Assembly (NCBI RefSeq): GCF_003369915.1
Contig: NW_022881614.1
Coordinates: 28,217,326 to 28,281,325 of the forward strand
DNA: 64,000 nt
Direction of reading: 5' to 3'
Source: Drosophila miranda
Lineage: Eukaryota > Arthropoda > Insecta > Diptera > Drosophilidae
Shown here: positions 34,528-46,120 of the stretch, piece by piece
Layout of the letters: the number at the start of each line of letters is the position of its first letter
How positions within the stretch are numbered: position 1 is the stretch's first letter
Position numbers and translations under genes: made by a program
The notes under the pieces: model-generated
Told to the model about the DNA's origin: nothing
The model's database searches: none
What the model saw: the letters and a program-made list of their open reading frames with translations, nothing else

Positions 34528-35654
34528 CGAGGGGGAACGTTGTGAGTTGCTGCGGAGACCGCAACTCTAAATTTATACCCGATACTAAGTCAGTACGGCT
34601 CTCCTCCGGCAGACGCCGCTAATATTAAACGACACGACAAAGAGTGCGTGCGAGAGAGACAGAAAATCAGTCTGAGCGTGACGTCGGGCGCTACGTAGCC
34701 AGTGCAAATTGATTTGTTCCTTTTGGCTATAAAAATGATCTGATCTGATCCAGATTCAGCAACCTAATAGATATGATCATTATCTATGATTCTGCGTTTT
34801 TAGTTTTCTCGAATGTGCAATATTGTGGATGCAACAGATTTTTGTCCTTTGGGGGGGCGGAAGGGGGTGGGGCGAAATTCTAAGATAAACGTTTTATAGT
34901 GAGATCAAACAGAAGTGCGGATACCAAATTTGGTTACTCTAGCCTTAATAGTCTCTGAGATTTGTGGATGCCCAGATTTTCGTCCTTTGCGGAGGCGGAA
35001 GGGGGTGTGGCGAAATTGGGACACGAAACGGTCAAGGTCCGATATCACAGGAGTGTGGATACCAAATTTGGTTGCTCTGGCTCTTATAGGTTCTGAGATC
35101 CTTGAACTCATATTTTGCAATTGGCAAAACTGACCATGAAACCTGTGTGTTAGAGAGATACAGAGCGAGAAAGAATGAAATTGTTTTCTTGATTCTGGCT
35201 ATAATAATTATACGATCTGGTTAAGATTTTACACTCTAGAACATATACTCATCCTCTACGATTCTGCATTTTTGGTTTTATCGTATCTTAAAAATGTGGA
35301 TGCCACAGATTTTCGTCCTTTGTGGGGCGGAAGTGGGCGGGGCAAAGTTTTGAAATATTTTTGTAGCAGTGACATATCACAGATGTCTGGATCCAAAACA
35401 TCGTTGCTCTAGCTCTTATAGTCTTTGAGCACTAGGCGCTGAAGGGGACGGACGGACGGACGGACGGACGGACGTACGGACGGACGGACGGACAGACGGA
35501 CAGACAGACAGAGCTCAATCGACTCGGCTATTGATGCTGATCAAGAATATATATACTTTATGGGGTCGGAAACGATTCCTTCTGGACGTTACACACATCC
35601 ACTTTTACCACAAATCTAATATACCCCAATACTCATTTTGAGTATCGGGTATAA
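34528..35654 (-). mobile_element. ISY/DINE-1 (Helentron-type) copy 1, left arm of a local inverted duplication
   Basis: The canonical start (reverse strand) is TATACCCGATACTCAAAATG; the far end is CGAGGGGGAACGTTG. Inside are the microsatellite of GGAC words (about 35450-35510) and the block whose reverse complement carries the well-known INE-1 text around CGTTTCCGACCCCATAAAGT. It has no coding capacity: a non-autonomous Helitron. Variants AAATTT after CCGCAACTCT and GTACGG pair it with the inverted copy at 39391-40499. Confidence 0.85.
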
Positions 35655-36760
35655 CGAGGGGGAACGTTGTGAGTTGCTGCGGACACCGCAACTCTACGGT
35701 TATACCCGATACTAAGTCAGTATGGCTCTCCTCCGGCAGACGCCGCTAATATTAAACGACACGACGTGCGAGAGAGACAGAAAATCAGTCTGAGCGTGAC
35801 GTCGGGCGCTGCGTAGCCACTGCAAATTGATTTGTTCCTATTGGCTATAAAAATGATCTGATCTGATCCAGATTCAGCAATCTGATAGATATGGTCATTA
35901 TCTATGATTCTGCGTTTTTAGTTTTCTCGAATGTGCAATATTGTGGATGGAACAGATTTTCGTCCTTTGTGTGGGCGGAAGGGGGTGGGGCGAAATTTTG
36001 AGATACACGTTTTATAGTAAGATCTAACAGGAGTGCGGATACTAAATTTCGTTACTCTAGCCTTAATAGTCTCTGAGATTTTTGAATATCCCCAGATTTT
36101 CGTCCTTTGCGGGGGCGGAAGGGGGTGTGGCGAAATTTTGTAACAAACTCGTCTCGGTCCGATATATTTGGAGTGTGGATACCAAATTTGGTTGCTCTAG
36201 CTTTTGTAGTCTCTGAGATCTAGGCGCTAATGTTTTACTCTAAGCAAAGCCGCCTATGCTACGTGTGTGTTAGAGAGAGACAGGGCGAGAAAAAATGAAA
36301 TTGTTTTCTTGATGCTGGCTATAATAATGATACGATCCAATTCAGATTCCGCAGTCTTAAAGATATGGTCATTCTCTACAATTCTACGTTCCTGGTTTTC
36401 TCATATTTTTAAAATTGTGGATGCCACAGATTTTCGTCCTTTGTGGGGGCGGAAGTGGGCGGGGCGAAGTTTTGAAATATTTTTGTAGCAGTGACATATC
36501 ACAGAAGTCTGGATCCAAAACATCGTTGCTCTAGCTCTTATAGTCTTTGAGCACTAGGCGCTGAAGGGGACGGACAGACGGACAGACGGACGGACGGACA
36601 GACGGACAGACAGACATGGCTCAATCGACTCGGCTATTGATGCTGATCAAGAATATATATACTTTATGGGGTCGGAAACGATTCCTTCTGGACGTTACAC
36701 ACATCCACTTTTACCACAAATCTAATATACCCCAATACTCATTTTGAGTATCGGGTATAA
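35655..36760 (-). mobile_element. ISY/DINE-1 copy 2, abutting copy 1
   Basis: Starts immediately after the TATAA end of copy 1, in the same orientation. Its middle section (AATATCCCC, then the AATGTTTTACTCTAAGC segment) belongs to a second sequence subtype shared with the copies at 38234 and 56278. Confidence 0.85.
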
Positions 36761-37639
36761 AAACCTCACGTAGTCAGGGGCTTCGTCGCTTAAGAGAGGC
36801 TGTGCGCTCTCCCTTATGCCCTGCTGGCAACCATAAGCGCTTACGCCGCGCATAAGAACCAGCCCTCTTAAGAACAAGGCACAAAAGGGAAGATGCGAGG
36901 CTGGTCGCTCTGACGTTCTTTTATGCTTTCTACTTGCGGTTGCTTTCGCTAATGCACTTGAATAACTGACCTGCCATAACGATCGCGGCGCACAGTTTTT
37001 ACATTCCCTTTTGCATATTTATTTATTATTATTATCTATTTGCCTAACATAAAAGCTAGAGATATGTACCCTTCTCTTCTTTCAATTTGTAAGTTAAATT
37101 TCAATCTAAAGTGTATTATTAAGAGTTAATCATTTATTAGTTTACTAGTGCGATGCATGTGCTATTGCTCAATATGAAATATAGGATTTAACATGAATCG
37201 GGGCTAGAGTTCTATATGCGGGGACCATGCTGGGCAAAGGAGGGTAATGGGGTTGGATAGGAGGCTGTAAGAGCCTTCTTTATGGGATCACCGGATGAAC
37301 CGGGAGCGGTGATCATGGTAGGGTGGGCATGAGTGGTCACAACAACACCGTGGCACGACTTGTATGTGTTTATGTGTCCGTGTGTGTGTAGTTAGGGGTA
37401 TTTGCTCTTGTACATATTTGTGTCAATACTTCGCTTGCACGTGAAATTTTAATGAACGTTACTGTGTCAGTATTATGATTGTTGGAGTAGAGCTGTGTCC
37501 CGTCCGTTCTGGGAAATAAAAAAACCCCCCCATTTCTTGCCGATGAGACGGAAGCCGGAACAAGCACGTGCCCGGACGGGAGACGAACCATCACCTGCTC
37601 AGCCTTCCGTGAAGGTTTGGTAATAGCCAATATGCTACA
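36761..37639 (+). mobile_element. 3' LTR of Ulysses-like element, fragment B to LTR end
   Basis: Aligns with 8013-8836, ending in the same TGCTACA. It contains a segment of about 60 bp (ATGGGATCACCGGATGAACC and following bases) absent from the 5' LTR. It lacks GCGCACAGCC near 36798, so the two LTRs have diverged by indels. Confidence 0.85.
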
Positions 37640-37643
37640 CTTC
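37640..37643. repeat. 4-bp target-site duplication (right), CTTC
   Basis: Matches 6677-6680 and proves that 6681-37639 is bounded by one retrotransposon insertion. Confidence 0.8.
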
Positions 37644-38219
37644 TTCGATCAGTTCCAGGCCATGACTGCCCCCATTGAGGACTGGCACTTGATTTTAGCC
37701 GGTTTGATTCTCCGTAGTGCCGGGCAGCTCCTGGTTAACGGCCATGTCGGTGACGCTCTCCTGCCAGTGGACCTGGAGGCCAGCGAGTTTGGCCTACTGC
37801 AGCCGGAAATGTGGTTGAAACCGCGCCACCTCAAGCTGGGTCAAATGCATAATCTGAGCCAAACGGAGCCCAATCTGCCCTATCTGAGCCTTTGAAATCA
37901 TGCCTGTGCCCCCTCCATACGCACGAAATTCGACGAAATGATCTATTCCTGTACAGAGGGCTGCGTTTTGGACGACGTTGACTATGAGAATCTAATGCAA
38001 ATTATCGGGACACAACTGGACGGCACTGCCGCTCACAGTGGTGGAACCTCAATGGAGTATCTCAGCCAGATGACTTATTTGTGGGATCTATGGGCATTGA
38101 GCAAATGCAAGCGCAGCGATCAGCAGCAACAAGAGATAAGGGGCAAGCTGGAGTACCTGGCCTGTGAGCAGCGTGAGATCTTCGAGAGCTATTACAACGA
38201 TTTTATTAGGCAAAAATAA
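37640..38219 (+). pseudogene. Smyd4: SMYD4-like SET/MYND protein, 3' half
   Basis: Begins at the right target duplication and reads FFDQFQAMTAPIEDWHLILA, then SAGQLLVNGHVGDALLPVDL, then LPYLSL, with TGA at 37893-37895, then NHACAPSIRTKFD in the same frame. NHACAP is the NHSCxPN-like SET motif that contacts S-adenosylmethionine. The following text, EMIYSCTEGCVLDDVDYENL to a TAA at 38217-38219, looks like the C-terminal helical domain. The expected stretch between the SET core (GEEIxxxY) and the post-SET cysteines is missing, so there is an internal deletion near 37936 as well as the nonsense codon. Confidence 0.75.
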
Positions 38220-38233
38220 GAATATATATTTAA

Positions 38234-39334
38234 CGAGGGGGAACGTTGTGAGTTGCTGCGGACACCGCAACTCTTCGGTTATACCCGATACTAAGTCAGT
38301 ATGGCTCTCCTCCGGCAGACGCCGCTATTATTAAACGACACGACAAAGAGTGCGTGCGAGAGAGACAGAAAATCAGTCTGAGCGTGACGTCGGGCGCTGC
38401 GTAGCCACTGCAAATTGATTTGTTCCTATTGGCTATAGAAATGATCTGATCTGATCCAGATTCAGCAATCTGATAGATATGGTCATTATCTATTATTCTG
38501 CGTTTTTAGTTTTCTCGAATCTGCAACAGATTTTCGTCCTTTGTGGGGGCGGAAGGGGGTGGGGCGAAACTTTGAGATACACGTTTCATAGTAAGATCTA
38601 ACAGGAGTGCGGATACCAAATTTGGTTACTCTAGCCTTAATAGTCTCTGAGATTTTTGAATATCCCCAGATTTTCGTCCTTTGCGGGGGCGGAATGGGGT
38701 GTGGCGAAGTTTTGAAACAAACTCGTCTCGGTCCGATATATTTGGAGTGTGGATACCAAATTTGGTTGCTCTAGCTTTTGTAGTCTCTGAGATCTAGGCG
38801 CTAATGTTTTACTCTAAGCAAAGCCGCCTATGCTACGTGTGTGTTAGAGATAGACAGGGCGAGAAAAAATGAAATTGTTTTCTTGATGCTGGCTATAATA
38901 ATAATACGATCCAATTCAGATTCCGCAGTCTTAAAGATATGGTCATTCTCTACAATTCTACGTTTTTGGTTTTCTCATATTTTTAAAATTGTGGATGCCA
39001 CAGATTTTCGTCCTTTGTGGAGGCGGAAGTGGGCGGGGCGAAGTTTTGAAATATTTTTGTAGCAGTGACATATCACAGAAGTCTGGATCCAAAACATCGT
39101 TGCTCTAGCTGTTATAGTCTTTGAGCACTAGGCGCTGAAGGGGACGGACTGACGGACAGACGGACAGACGGACGGACGGACAGACAGACAGGGCTCAATC
39201 GACTCGGCTATTGATGCTGATCAAGAATATATATATTTTATGGGGTCGGAAACGATTCCTTCTGGACGTTACACACATCCACTTTTACCACAAATCTAAT
39301 ATACCCCAATACTCATTTTGAGTATCGGGTATAA
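38234..39334 (-). mobile_element. ISY/DINE-1 copy 3, in the 3' flank of the SMYD4-like pseudogene
   Basis: Inserted 14 bp after the stop codon, between TATTTAA and AAATAGCC. It is the subtype with the AATGTTTTACTCTAAGC segment and lacks the short GTGCAATATTGTGGATG stretch near 38520. Confidence 0.85.
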
Positions 39335-39390
39335 AAATAGCCTTTTATAATATTAATTATTTGAGCGCGATATTATCCCGATAGTACTGA

Positions 39391-40499
39391 TTATACCCGA
39401 TACTCAAAATGAGTATTGGGGTATATTAGATTTGTGGTAAAAGTGGATGTGTGTAACGTCCAGAAGGAATCGTTTCCGACCCCATAAAGTATATATATTC
39501 TTGATCAGCATCAATAGCCGAGTCGATTGAGCCCTGTCTGTCTGTCCGTCTGTCCGTCCGTCCGTCCGTCCGTCCGTCCCCTTCAGCGCCTAGTGCTCAA
39601 AGACTATAAGAGCTAGAGCAACGATGTTTTGGATCCAGACATCTGTGATATGTCACTGCTACAAAAATATTTCAAAACTTTGCCCCGCCCACTTCCGCCC
39701 CCACAAAGGACGAAAATCTGTGGCATCCACATTTTTAAAGATACGATAAAACCAAAAATGCAGAATCGTAGAGGATGACTATATGTTCTTGAGTGTTAAG
39801 TCTTAACCAGATCGTATAATTATTATAGCCTGAATCAAGAAAACAATTTCATTCTTTCTCGCTCTGTCTCTCTCTAACACACAGGTTTCATGGTCAGTTT
39901 TGCCAATTGCAAAATATGAGTTCAAGGATCTCAGAACCTATAAGAGCCAGAGCAACCAAATTTGGTATCCACACTCCTGTGATATCGGACCTTGACCGTT
40001 TTGTGTCCCAATTTCGCCACACCCCTTCCGCCCCCGCAAAGGACGAAAATCTGGGGCATCCACAAATCTCAGAGACTATTAAGGCTAGAGTAACCAAATT
40101 TGGTATCCGCACTTCTGTTAGATCTCACTATAAAACGTATATCTTAGAATTTCGCCCCACCCCCTTCCGCCCCCCCAAAGGACAAAAATCTGTTGCATCC
40201 ACAATATTGCACATTCGAGAAAACTAAAAACGCAGAATCATAGATAATGATCATATCTATTAGGTTGCTGAATCTGGATCAGATCAGATCATTTTTATAG
40301 CCAAAAGGAACAAATCAATTTGCACTGGCTACGCAGCGCCCGACGTCACGCTCAGACTGATTTTCTGTCTCTCTCGCACGCACTCTTTGTCGTGTCGTTT
40401 AATATTAGCGGCGTCTGCCGGAGGAGAGCCGTACTGACTTAGTATCGGGTATAAATTTAGAGTTGCGGTCTCCGCAGCAACTCACAACGTTCCCCCTCG
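39391..40499 (+). mobile_element. ISY/DINE-1 copy 4, right arm of the local inverted duplication
   Basis: Reverse complement of 34528-35654, including its private variants. The CTGTCTGTCCGTC microsatellite is at 39534-39580. Confidence 0.85.
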
Positions 40500-40556
40500 T
40501 TTTTTTTTCGGTCATGCAATAAATAGTTGCTCATAACAAACAAACTCCAATATTTT
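40500..40556 (-). mobile_element. inverted copy of the 57-bp Ulysses-like LTR fragment
   Basis: Reverse complement of 34471-34527, again between two ISY copies. It can only have arisen by copying the LTR/ISY junction, not by a new LTR insertion. Confidence 0.85.
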
Positions 40557-41666
40557 TTATACCCGATACTCAAAATGAGTATTGGGGTATATTAGATTTG
40601 TGGTAAAAGTGGATGTGTGTAACGTCCAGAAGGAATCGTTTCCGACCCCATAACGTATATATATTCTTGATCAGCATCAATAGCCGAGTCGATTGAGCCC
40701 TGTCTGTCTGTCCGTCTGTCCGTCCGTCCGTCCGTCCGTCCGTCCCCTTCAGCGCCTAGTGCTCAAAGACTATAAGATCTAGAGCAACGATGTTTTGGAT
40801 CCAGACTTCTGTGATATGTCACTGCTACAAAAATATTTCAAAACTTCGCCCCGCCCACTTCCGCCACCACAAAGGACGAAAATCTGTGGCATCCACATTT
40901 TTAGGGATACGATAAAACCAAAAACGCAGAATCGGTGAAGTTGACCATATCTTCTACAGTGCAAAATCTGAACCAGATCGTATAATTATTATAGCCAGAA
41001 TCAAGAAAACAATTTCATTCTTTCTCGCTCTGTCTCTCTCTAACACACAGGTTTCATGGTCGGTTTTGTCAATTGCAAAATATGAGTTCAAGGATCTCAG
41101 AACCTATAAGAGCCAGAGCAACCAAATTTGGTTTCCACACTCCTGTGATATCGGACCTTGACCGTTTCGTGTCCAAATTTCGCCACACCCCCTTCCGCCC
41201 CCGCAAACGACGACAATCTGGGGCATCCACAAATCTCAGAGACTATTAAGGCTAGAGTAACCAAATTTGGTATCCGCACTTCTGTTAGATCTCACTATAA
41301 AACGTATATCTCAGAATTTCGCCCCACCCCCTTCCGCCCACACAAAGGACGAAAATCTGTTCCATCCACAATATTGCACATTCGAGAAAACTAAAAGCGC
41401 AGAATCATAGATAATGACCATATCTATCAGATTGCTGAATCTGGATCAGATCGGATCATTTTTGTAGCCAAAAGCAAGAAATCAATTTTCAGTGGCTACG
41501 CAGCGCCCGACGTCACGCTCAGACTGATTTTCTGTCTCTCTCGCACGCACTCTTTGTCGTGTGGTTCAATATTAGCGGCGTCTGCCGGAGGAGAGCCATA
41601 CTGACTTAGTATCGGGTATAACTGTAGAGTTGCGGTGTCCGCAGCAACTCACAACGTTCCACCTCG
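40557..41666 (+). mobile_element. ISY/DINE-1 copy 5
   Basis: Full-length copy whose left-arm counterpart falls in the gap. It has private changes such as CCACCTCG at its end and CGACGACAATC near 41210. Confidence 0.85.
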
Positions 41667-41812
41667 TTTTTTTTTCAAAACATTAAAAACTATCGATGGA
41701 GCTCGATTGTGCAGCAGCTGATCGGGATGTAAACAATTGAGTATTTTCTTGTTTCACCAAAATGGAAACTTGTGGGTTTATCTATGTGAGCAGAGACTAC
41801 AAAACGGGTGAA
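41667..41812 (+). other. unique segment with a possible first exon
   Basis: Contains TATCGATGG (DRE-like) at about 41690 and an ATG at 41762 opening METCGFIYVSRDYKTG, followed by GTGAAA, a usable donor. The non-LTR element begins directly after. It could be the first exon of a host gene whose intron received the element. I do not recognise the peptide. Confidence 0.25.
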
Positions 41813-42133
41813 AAATCACTCAGAAGGTGTGTTGGGGTGCCACCTGACACAAGCAAACACGAAATTTTTTTCCTCGCTGGTGTAATGCCACCTGTTTTCA
41901 GGGCGAAATGGCTTACAGCCAAAGAACTGCTTAAAATTAAAAGGTTCAATCCAACAATGTTTGACGAGCTAATACGCTCAAAAGCGGATACGAGTTACAC
42001 ACGTACTTTAAGAGAATTTAATTCCATCTTTGTAAACACTCAAGACTGTGATAGTGTTAACACATGTAACAAAATCCATGTATTAGATAAATTTTTAACT
42101 AAGGGTAAAGAAGAATACTCGAATGAAGAAATA
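41813..42133 (+). mobile_element. non-LTR retrotransposon (I/LOA-like), left copy, segment 1
   Basis: 5'-truncated; reads SLRRCVGVPPDTSKHEIFFL through FLTKGKEEYSNEE, the connection between reverse transcriptase and RNase H. It is nearly identical to the reverse complement of the right copy at about 58185-58505. Interrupted by an ISY at GAAATAA. Confidence 0.85.
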
Positions 42134-43248
42134 ACGAGGGGGAACGTTGTGAGTTGCTGCGGAGACCGCAACTCTACAGTTATACCCGATACTAAGTCAG
42201 TATGGCTCTCCTCCGGCAGACGCCGCTCAATATTAAAGACACGACAAGGAGTGCGTGCGAGAGAGACAGAAAATCAGTCTGAGCGTGACGTCGGGGGCTG
42301 CGTAGCCAGTGCAAATTGATTTGTTCCGTTTGGCTATAAAAATTATCTGATCTGATCTATATTCAGCAATCTGATAGATATGGTCATTATCTATGATTCT
42401 GCGTTTTTAGTTTTCTCGAATGTGCAATATTGTGGATGCAACAGATTTTTGTCCTTTGGGGGGGCGGAAGGGGGTGGGGCGAAATTCTAAGATATACGTT
42501 TTATAGTGAGATCTAACAGAAGTGCGGATACCAAATTTGGTTACTCTAGCCTTAATAGTCTCTGAGATTTGTGGATGCCCCAGATTCTCGTCCTTTGCGG
42601 GGGCGGAAGGGGGTGTGGCGAAATTTGGACACGAAACGGTCAAGGTCCGATATCACAGGAGTGTGGATACCAAATTTGGTTGCTCTGGCTCTTATAGGTT
42701 CTGAGATCCTTGAACTCATATTTTGCAATTGGCAAAGCCGTCCATGAAACCTGTGTGTTAGAGAGAGACAGAGCGAGAAAGAATGAAATTGTTTTCTTGA
42801 TTCTGGCTATAATAATTATACGATCTGGTTGAGATTTTACACTCTAGAACATATAGTCATCCTCTACGATTCTGCGTTTTTGGTTTTATCGTATCTTTAA
42901 AAATGTGGATGCCACAGATTTTCGTCCTTTGTGGGGGCGGATGTGGGCGGGGCGAAGTTTTGAAATATTTTTGTAGCAGTGACATATCACAGAAGTCTGG
43001 ATCCAAAACATCGTTGCTCTAGATCTTATAGTCTTTGAGCACTAGGCGCTGAAGGGGACGGACGGACGGACGGACGGACGGACGGACAGACGGACAGACA
43101 GACAGGGCTCAATCGACTCGGCTATTGATGCTGATCAAGAATATATATACTTTATGGGGTCGGAAACGATTCCTTCTGGACGTTACACACATCCACTTTT
43201 ACCACAAATCTAATATACCCCAATACTCATTTTGAGTATCGGGTATAA
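42134..43248 (-). mobile_element. ISY/DINE-1 array copy a
   Basis: Marks the left insertion point in the non-LTR element. Carries ATTATCTGATCTGATCTATA, shared with copies b, e and g. Confidence 0.85.
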
Positions 43249-43458
43249 AAACTATATTTTATGAGATTCTGAACAAGTACAGAAAGGACGACTGGAACAT
43301 TCTATCAACAGATGCCTCAGTTACAGAAAGTACATGTGGCATAGGAATAGTAGTGGAAATATCCACAAGTACAAAATAGAAAACAGATTATCCTCAGTAG
43401 GTGCCGAACTCGTAGGCCTTAAAAAGGCCTGCGAACTATGTCTTAAATATAATTACAA
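43249..43458 (+). mobile_element. RNase-H segment, array repeat 1
   Basis: Encodes ILSTDASVTESTCGIGIVVE (first catalytic Asp region) and SSVGAELVGLKKACELC (catalytic Glu region) of RNase H. Open in frame, but severed from the rest of the domain by ISY on both sides. The seven other repeats at 44571, 45911, 47251, 48568, 49870, 51209 and 52525 differ by single bases, e.g. AGTATTGG in repeat 2 and AAGGACAAAA in repeat 8. Confidence 0.85.
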
Positions 43459-44570
43459 CGAGGGGGAACGTTGTGAGTTGCTGCGGAGACCGCAACTCTA
43501 CAGTTATACCCGATACTAAGTCAGTATGGCTCTCCTCCGGCAGACGCCGCTAATATTAAACGACACGACAAGGAGTGCGTGCGAGAGAGACAGAAAATCA
43601 GTCTGAGCGTGACGTCGGGGGCTGCGTAGCCAGTGCAAATTGATTTGTTCCGTTTGGCTATAAAAATTATCTGATCTGATCTATATTCAGCAATCTGATA
43701 GATATGGTCATTATCTATGATTCTGCGTTTTTAGTTTTCTCGAATGTGCAATATTGTGGATGCAACAGATTTTCGTCCTTTGTGGGGCGGAAAAGGGTGG
43801 GGCGAAATTCTGAGATATACGTTTTATAGTGAGATCTAACAGAAGTGCGGATACCAAATTTGGTTACTCTAGCCTTAATAGTCTCTGAGATTTGTGGATG
43901 CCCCAGATTTTCGTCCTTTGCGGGGGCGGAAGGGGTGTGGCGAAATTTGGACACGAAACGGTCAAGGTCCGATATCACAGGAGTGTGGATACCAAATTTG
44001 GTTGCTCTGGCTCTTATAGGTTCTGAGATCCTTGAACTCATATTTTGCAATTGGCAAAGCCGTCCATGAAACCTGTGTGTTAGAGAGAGACAGAGCGAGA
44101 AAGAATGAAATTGTTTTCTTGATTCTGGCTATAATAATTATACGATCTGGTTGAGATTTTACACTCTAGAACATATAGTCATCCTCTACGATTCTGCGTT
44201 TTTGGTTTTATCGTATCTTTAAAAATGTGGATGCCACAGATTTTCGTCCTTTGTGGGGGCGGATGTGGGCGGGGCGAAGTTTTGAAATATTTTTGTAGCA
44301 GTGACATATCACAGAAGTCTGGATCCAAAACATCGTTGCTCTAGATCTTATAGTCTTTGAGCACTAGGCGCTGAAGGGGACGGACGGACGGACGGACGGA
44401 CGGACAGACAGACGGACAGACAGACAGGGCTCAATCGACTCGGCTATTGATGCTGATCAAGAATATATATACTTTATGGGGTCGGAAACGATTCCTTCTG
44501 GACGTTACACACATCCACTTTTACCACAAATCTAATATACCCCAATACTCATTTTGAGTATCGGGTATAA
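43459..44570 (-). mobile_element. ISY/DINE-1 array copy b
   Basis: Full-length; has one G fewer in the GGGGCGGAA run near 43785. Confidence 0.85.
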
Positions 44571-44780
44571 AAACTATATTTTATGAGATTCTGAACAAGT
44601 ACAGAAAGGACGACTGGAACATTCTATCAACAGATGCCTCAGTTACAGAAAGTACATGTGGCATAGGAATAGTATTGGAAATATCCACAAGTACAAAATA
44701 GAAAACAGATTATCCTCAGTAGGTGCCGAACTCGTAGGCCTTAAAAAGGCCTGCGAACTATGTCCTAAATATAATTACAA

Positions 44781-45910
44781 CGAGGGGGAACGTTGTGAGT
44801 TGCTGCGGAGACCGCAACTCTACAGTTATACCCGATACTAAGTCAGTATGGCCCTCCTCCTAATATTAAACGACACGACAAGGAGTGCGTGCGAGAGAGA
44901 CAGAAAATCAGTCTGAGCGTGACGTCGGGGGCTGCGTAGCCAGTGCAAATTGATTTGTTCCTTTTGGCTATAAAAATGATCTGATCTGATCCAGATTCAG
45001 CAATCTGATAGATATGGTCATTATCTATGATTCTGCGTTTTTAGTTTTCTCGAATGTGCAATATTGTGGATGCAACAGATTTTCGTCCTTTGTGGGGGCG
45101 GAAAAGGGTGGGGCGAAATTCTGAGATATACGTTTTATAGTGAGATCTAACAGAAGTGCGGATACCAAATTTGGTTACTCTAGCCTTAATAGTCTCTGAG
45201 ATTTGTAGATGCCCCAGATTTTCGTCCTTTGCGGGGGCGGAAGGGGGTGTGGCGAAATTTGGACACGAAACGGTCAAGGCCCGATATCACAGGAGTGTGG
45301 ATACCAAATTTGGTTGCTCTGGCTCTTATAGGTTCTGAGATCCTTGAACTCATATTTTTCAATTGGCAAAGCCGTCCATGAAACCTGTGTGTTAGATAGA
45401 GACAGAGCGAGAAAGAATGAAATTGTTTTCTTGATTCTGGCTATAATAATCATACGATCTGGTTGAGATTTTACACTCTAGAACATATAGTCATCCTCTA
45501 CGATTCTGCGTTTTTGGTTTTATCGTATCTTTAAAAATGTGGATGCCACAGATTTTCGTCCTTTGTGGGGGCGGAAGTGGGCGGGGCGAAGGTTTGAAAT
45601 ATTTTTGTAGCAGTGACATATCACAGAAGTCTGGATCCAAAACATCGTTGCTCTAGATCTTATAGTCTTTGAGCACTAGGCGCTGAAGGGGACGGACGGA
45701 CGGACGGACGGACGGACGGACGGACGGACGGACGGACGGACGGACGGACAGACGGACAGACAGACAGAGCTCAATCGACTCGGCTATTGATGCTGATCAA
45801 GAATATATATACTTTATGGGGTCGGAAACGATTCCTTCTGGACGTTACACACATCCACTTTTACCACAAATCTAATATACCCCAATACTCATTTTGAGTA
45901 TCGGGTATAA
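44781..45910 (-). mobile_element. ISY/DINE-1 array copy c
   Basis: Longest GGAC run of the array (about 45690-45755). The GGCAGACGCCG stretch near the CGAGG end is deleted (CTCCTCCTAATATT). Nearly identical to copy d. Confidence 0.85.
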
Positions 45911-46120
45911 AAACTATATTTTATGAGATTCTGAACAAGTACAGAAAGGACGACTGGAACATTCTATCAACAGATGCCTCAGTTACAGAAAGTACATGTG
46001 GCATAGGAATAGTAGTGGAAATATCCACAAGTACAAAATAGAAAACAGATTATCCTCAGTAGGTGCCGAACTCGTAGGCCTTAAAAAGGCCTGCGAACTA
46101 TGTCTTAAATATAATTACAA

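Noticed and set aside
35440-35512. GGAC/GACA microsatellite as a regulatory or origin-like repeat
   Set aside because: It is the known variable microsatellite internal to DINE-1/ISY elements and occurs at the same place in every copy.
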